NCBI GenBank assembly: GCA_027451285.1
Contig: DAIDJP010000014.1
Span: forward strand, 1-44,225
Direction: 5' to 3'
Source of the DNA: Acidimicrobiaceae bacterium
GTDB lineage: Bacteria; Actinomycetota; Acidimicrobiia; Acidimicrobiales; RAAP-2
DNA: 44,225 bases
Below, piece by piece: positions 41,682 through 44,225 of this stretch. How positions within the stretch are numbered: the first letter of the stretch is position 1; the number at the start of each line of letters is the position of its first letter. Position numbers and translations under genes: made by a program. The notes beneath the pieces were generated by a model. The model was given only the letters and a program-made list of their open reading frames with translations. It searched no databases and was not told the DNA's origin.

Positions 41682-42365
41682 ATGTCAAAGGGAGGGAGAC
41701 TGGCGATAAGTCTCGGACTCTTCTTGGTCGCTGTCGGACTCGTGGTGTGGGCGGTCGCCGCCTACCTCACCCCCGGCACGCCAGGCGGGGAAATGAACTT
41801 CACGAATACCCAGTCTGCAGGACAACCTGTCAATCTTACGGTCGAGACCGTCGGGGCCATTGGCTTCGGTCCGCACCCCTCGTGGGTGTCCTATCTGACC
41901 AAGGACCCGCACACGGGTCAGTGGGTCCAGGACAACACCTGGAAGCTGCCGGCGAACACCGTGGTCAACATGACCATCGATCAGTTCGACTCGGGCAGCC
42001 CGCTGCGCAACCAGCAGTGGGGTCAGGTCGAGGGGACTACGGGTGGCTCAGCCTCTCTCAACGGAACCGCCTACACCGCCTTCAATTCATACTCCGGTGC
42101 CGGGGTCGGTCACACGTTCGCGGTGCCGGCACTGGGCATCGTCGTCCCGCTGCCGGGAGTAGCGGGCAACAACATCTGCGGCGCGGGCCCCTGCCTGACG
42201 TCGAAGTGGCCACACAACACAGTCACGTTCAGTTTCAAGACCCCGGGGCCCGGTAACTACAACTGGCAGTGCTTCGTTCCGTGTGGCCTTGGGTACCTGT
42301 ACGGAAACGGAGGCGGAATGTCAGCGCAGAATTACATGGGTGGCTTCTTGGACGTGGTGCGTTAA
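41682..42365 (+). CDS. Membrane-anchored cupredoxin-like protein with atypical Cys ligands
   Basis: 227 residues. One N-terminal membrane helix (LAISLGLFLVAVGLVVWAVAAYL) is followed by an exported domain rich in Asn, Thr and Gly. The pattern GHTFAVP (His144) and later NYNWQCFVPCGLGYLYGNGGGM (Cys197, Cys201, Met213) has the order His-Cys-x-Met of cupredoxins. However, the usual second His after the Cys is missing: Cys201 takes a nearby position and Tyr205 stands where CuA has His. Cys166/Cys171 may form a disulfide. GAGGAG (41670-41675) precedes the ATG. It is followed after 2 bp by coxB, suggesting an electron-transfer or copper-delivery role (inference). Confidence 0.78.
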   Translation: MSKGGRLAISLGLFLVAVGLVVWAVAAYLTPGTPGGEMNFTNTQSAGQPVNLTVETVGAIGFGPHPSWVSYLTKDPHTGQWVQDNTWKLPANTVVNMTIDQFDSGSPLRNQQWGQVEGTTGGSASLNGTAYTAFNSYSGAGVGHTFAVPALGIVVPLPGVAGNNICGAGPCLTSKWPHNTVTFSFKTPGPGNYNWQCFVPCGLGYLYGNGGGMSAQNYMGGFLDVVR

Positions 42366-42367
42366 TC

Positions 42368-43360
42368 ATGGCGAACACCTCTTCTAACAGCCCGCGCGAC
42401 CTGCGCAAGATGTCCGGCATTTGGATTGTGCTCTCAGTTGCCGCCGACCTGCTCTTCTGGTTCCTCGTCGGCCCGCACGTGCCGCCGGGACGCCTCACCG
42501 AGACGGCGAAGAACAATCAGATGGACTTCAACATCCTCATGGTCATCGCCCTGCCTGTGTTGATCGGCGTCTGGGTCTACATGGGTTACTCGATCACCCA
42601 CTGGAGCGCCAAGCGCAACGGCCCCGAGCCCGTGGGTGGCGCTGCGGCCCGCTCGAACCGCAATGCGCAGGTCTGGTGGATTGCGATCACGTCTTTCGTG
42701 GTGCTCTTCCTCGCCGCCTTTGGCACCTGGGCTCTGATCGTGGATCACGGCTCGGGTGGTGGCGAAGGACCGAACCCGGTGTGGATGCCGGCCGGCGCCG
42801 CGCAAGCCGAAACGGCTGCTCTCAACGGAACGGGCACGGGCATCCTGAGTGAGCCGGGTGGCGAGAAGGTGCTGCCCGTCCAGGTCATCGGTCAGCAGTG
42901 GAAGTTCACCTACCGGTATCCGACTTTTGGGGGCTTTGAGTCCTCGCAGCTCGTGCTGCCGGCGAACACCACGATCGCCTTCAACGTCACCTCACTCGAC
43001 GTGATCCACAGCTTCTGGGCCTACCAGCTGAGCGTCAAGGCCGACGCCAACCCGGGCGTGAACAACGTGGCCTTCACCGAGACCAAGGGAACGGGAAACT
43101 TCACGGTTCGCTGCTCGGAGCTCTGCGGGCTCTGGCACGGGGCGATGTACAACTACGGCTCGGTCGTCTCTCCTTCTGCCTTCACGCAGTGGGCGACGAG
43201 CACCGAAGCGACCAACGCCGCCAACACCAAGAACCTGCCGCCCTTCGCGTGGACCTACACACCTGACGCCAACGGCGCGGCCGGCGGTTACTACCCCGAC
43301 GGCACCGTCACCCCCTACAGCACCGTAGAGACCTACGGGGCCAAGCAGCCGGCGTCGTGA
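42368..43360 (+). CDS. coxB: Cytochrome c oxidase subunit II (CuA-containing)
   Basis: 330 residues. Hydrophobic helices lie at about 16-34, 55-73 and 102-124, one more than the common two. The exported CuA domain has VIHSFW (His214) and RCSELCGLWHGAM (Cys249, Glu251, Cys253, His257, Met260), a complete CuA site. No haem c motif is present. It accepts electrons from a cytochrome c or copper protein and passes them to subunit I. I chose ATG 42368, which starts MANTSSN two bases after the cupredoxin stop; the longer frame overlaps that gene. Its stop overlaps a mini-ORF that leads into subunit I. Confidence 0.93.
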   Translation: MANTSSNSPRDLRKMSGIWIVLSVAADLLFWFLVGPHVPPGRLTETAKNNQMDFNILMVIALPVLIGVWVYMGYSITHWSAKRNGPEPVGGAAARSNRNAQVWWIAITSFVVLFLAAFGTWALIVDHGSGGGEGPNPVWMPAGAAQAETAALNGTGTGILSEPGGEKVLPVQVIGQQWKFTYRYPTFGGFESSQLVLPANTTIAFNVTSLDVIHSFWAYQLSVKADANPGVNNVAFTETKGTGNFTVRCSELCGLWHGAMYNYGSVVSPSAFTQWATSTEATNAANTKNLPPFAWTYTPDANGAAGGYYPDGTVTPYSTVETYGAKQPAS

Positions 43361-43431
43361 TGATGACGACGACAACTACGACCTTGACTGACCAGAACGA
43401 AGTAGCGAAAGAAACGGAGATCGGGCGATGA
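43360..43431 (+). CDS. Possible 23-residue coupling ORF between coxB and coxA
   Basis: ATG 43360 overlaps the coxB TGA (TGATG, with a second ATG right after), and the TGA at 43429 overlaps the coxA ATG (ATGA). The predicted peptide starts with six or more Thr after MM and continues TLTDQNEVAKETEIGR. It may only serve to carry ribosomes from coxB to coxA, or may be a real small protein. Too short for a family call. Confidence 0.35.
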   Translation: MMTTTTTTLTDQNEVAKETEIGR

Positions 43432-44225
43432 CAATTAGCGCCGAACGACCGACAGCAATGGCGTCCAGCGCGGCACCACCTAGTGCGTCCGCTGTCCCCT
43501 GGACGCAGCGCCCGGGCTGGATGAGTCAGCACCTGGGCACGGCCATCGTGGGGGGGTTCCTGGGCTACATCCTGGGCCACTGGTTCGGAAACTACATATC
43601 GAGCAGTTACCCGTGGATCGCCAACAGCGGCCAGAACCCCATCGCCGTGACCCTTGCGCTGGTCGGCATGGTGTTGGGCTGGCTGTTGGGCATCGGGGCC
43701 CTGAACTACCCGTTGGCCAAGATCATCGGCAAGGAGCCTCCGACCGAGGTCGAGGTTGAAGGGTGGAGCAAGTACTTCCGCTACAGCACCAACCACAAGG
43801 TGGTGGGCCTGCAGTACGTGGTCGGCGTGATCCTCTTCATGTTCACCGGTGGTCTGCTCGCCATGGCGATTCGCACCGAGCTGCTGAACCCGACGACCCA
43901 CGTGTTCGGCCCCGGGACCTACATCGAGATCGTCTCCGAGCACGGCACGATCATGATGATGATGGCGACGTCGATCATCGTGGGTCCGTTGGGCAACTAC
44001 CTGGTCCCGTTGATGATCGGATCGCGCCAGATGGCGTTCCCGCGCATCGAGGCGTTCAGTTTCTGGATCTTCATGGCCGGCTACATGGTCATCTTCTCGG
44101 CGTTGCCCTACGGTGGCTTCAACATCGGCTGGACGGGGTACGCACCGCTGCAGACCCAGAACGGGCCGGGAATGATCTCCTACCTCTTCGGATTCGCGGT
44201 GATCGGCATGGGCATGATGGCGGCG
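43428..44225 (+). CDS. coxA: Cytochrome c oxidase subunit I, N-terminal part (runs off the window)
   Basis: 266 codons are visible and open at the edge. The haem-copper oxidase core starts about residue 112 (YFRYSTNHKVVGLQYVVG), and IEIVSEHGTIMMM carries the first low-spin haem His, followed by GNYLVPLMIGSRQMAFPRIEAFSFWIF. Ahead of the core is an extension of about 110 residues with a Pro/Ala/Ser start and two predicted membrane helices (LGTAIVGGFLGYILGHWFG and IAVTLALVGMVLGWLLGIGAL), not usual for subunit I. Subunit I is the catalytic, proton-pumping subunit with haem and CuB. It overlaps a mini-ORF by four bases; AAACGGAG is a possible ribosome site. Confidence 0.92.
   Translation, partial: MTISAERPTAMASSAAPPSASAVPWTQRPGWMSQHLGTAIVGGFLGYILGHWFGNYISSSYPWIANSGQNPIAVTLALVGMVLGWLLGIGALNYPLAKIIGKEPPTEVEVEGWSKYFRYSTNHKVVGLQYVVGVILFMFTGGLLAMAIRTELLNPTTHVFGPGTYIEIVSEHGTIMMMMATSIIVGPLGNYLVPLMIGSRQMAFPRIEAFSFWIFMAGYMVIFSALPYGGFNIGWTGYAPLQTQNGPGMISYLFGFAVIGMGMMAA

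Overview
The window is GC-rich, densely packed bacterial chromosome with 50 protein genes called. I saw no tRNA, rRNA, CRISPR array or insertion sequence. The gene set points to an actinobacterium: SepF, YggT, DivIVA and FtsZ follow a dcw cluster; there is a proteasome activator of the Bpa/PafE family; a TraR/DksA-LspA-RluD-DnaE order; many GTG starts; and a menaquinone pathway. The deeper class (perhaps Acidimicrobiia) is inference from gene style only. No stretch over 300 bases lacks a gene; the longest gaps are 158 bp (21741-21898), 112 bp (5798-5909), 111 bp (35211-35321) and 101 bp (41184-41284).

Layout. (1) 1-11720, plus strand: peptidoglycan and division genes mraY(partial)-ftsW-murG-murC-murB-ftsQ, then ftsZ-yggS-sepF-yggT-divIVA, then a TraR/DksA-like protein with a histone-H1-like tail, lspA and rluD. 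murD is not in its usual place between mraY and ftsW. (2) 11717-20719: a group-2-like sigma factor and an Rrf2 regulator on the minus strand, then bpa and dnaE, two uncharacterised genes and a YyaL-type thioredoxin-domain protein. (3) 20781-25217: a Gfo/Idh/MocA oxidoreductase and a three-gene xylose-type sugar ABC transporter. (4) 25241-33268: menaquinone genes menE, menB, menA, menH and menD on both strands, interrupted by an SRPBCC protein and a sulfatase, and followed by a CcdA-like thiol/haem-maturation membrane protein. (5) 33294-36970: tyrS, a small lipoprotein, three small or Cys-rich uncharacterised genes and an NfuA-type Fe-S carrier. (6) 36998-41183: aroC-aroK-aroB-aroQ, efp and nusB. 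(7) 41285-44225: a small membrane protein, a cupredoxin-like protein, and cytochrome oxidase subunit II and the start of subunit I.

Functional links: regions 4 and 6 make chorismate and turn it into menaquinone. Region 7 would use the electrons that pass through the quinone pool. LspA can process the lipoprotein found after tyrS. Fe-S handling is represented by NfuA and possibly by the Rrf2 regulator.

Three patterns cross gene boundaries. First, many transcription units start with a TANNNT box exactly 6 (sometimes 7-8) nt before an ATG or GTG and without a Shine-Dalgarno, which is the layout of leaderless mRNAs. Second, convergent genes meet stop-on-stop, often sharing a CTAG or CTAA tetranucleotide, leaving no room for terminators. 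Third, intergenic palindromes or tandem repeats sit before the YyaL/oxidoreductase pair, the sugar transporter and the oxidase block. The most unusual proteins are the H1-tailed DksA-like protein, a cupredoxin with Cys where blue-copper proteins have His, and a subunit I oxidase with an N-terminal extension of two predicted membrane helices.
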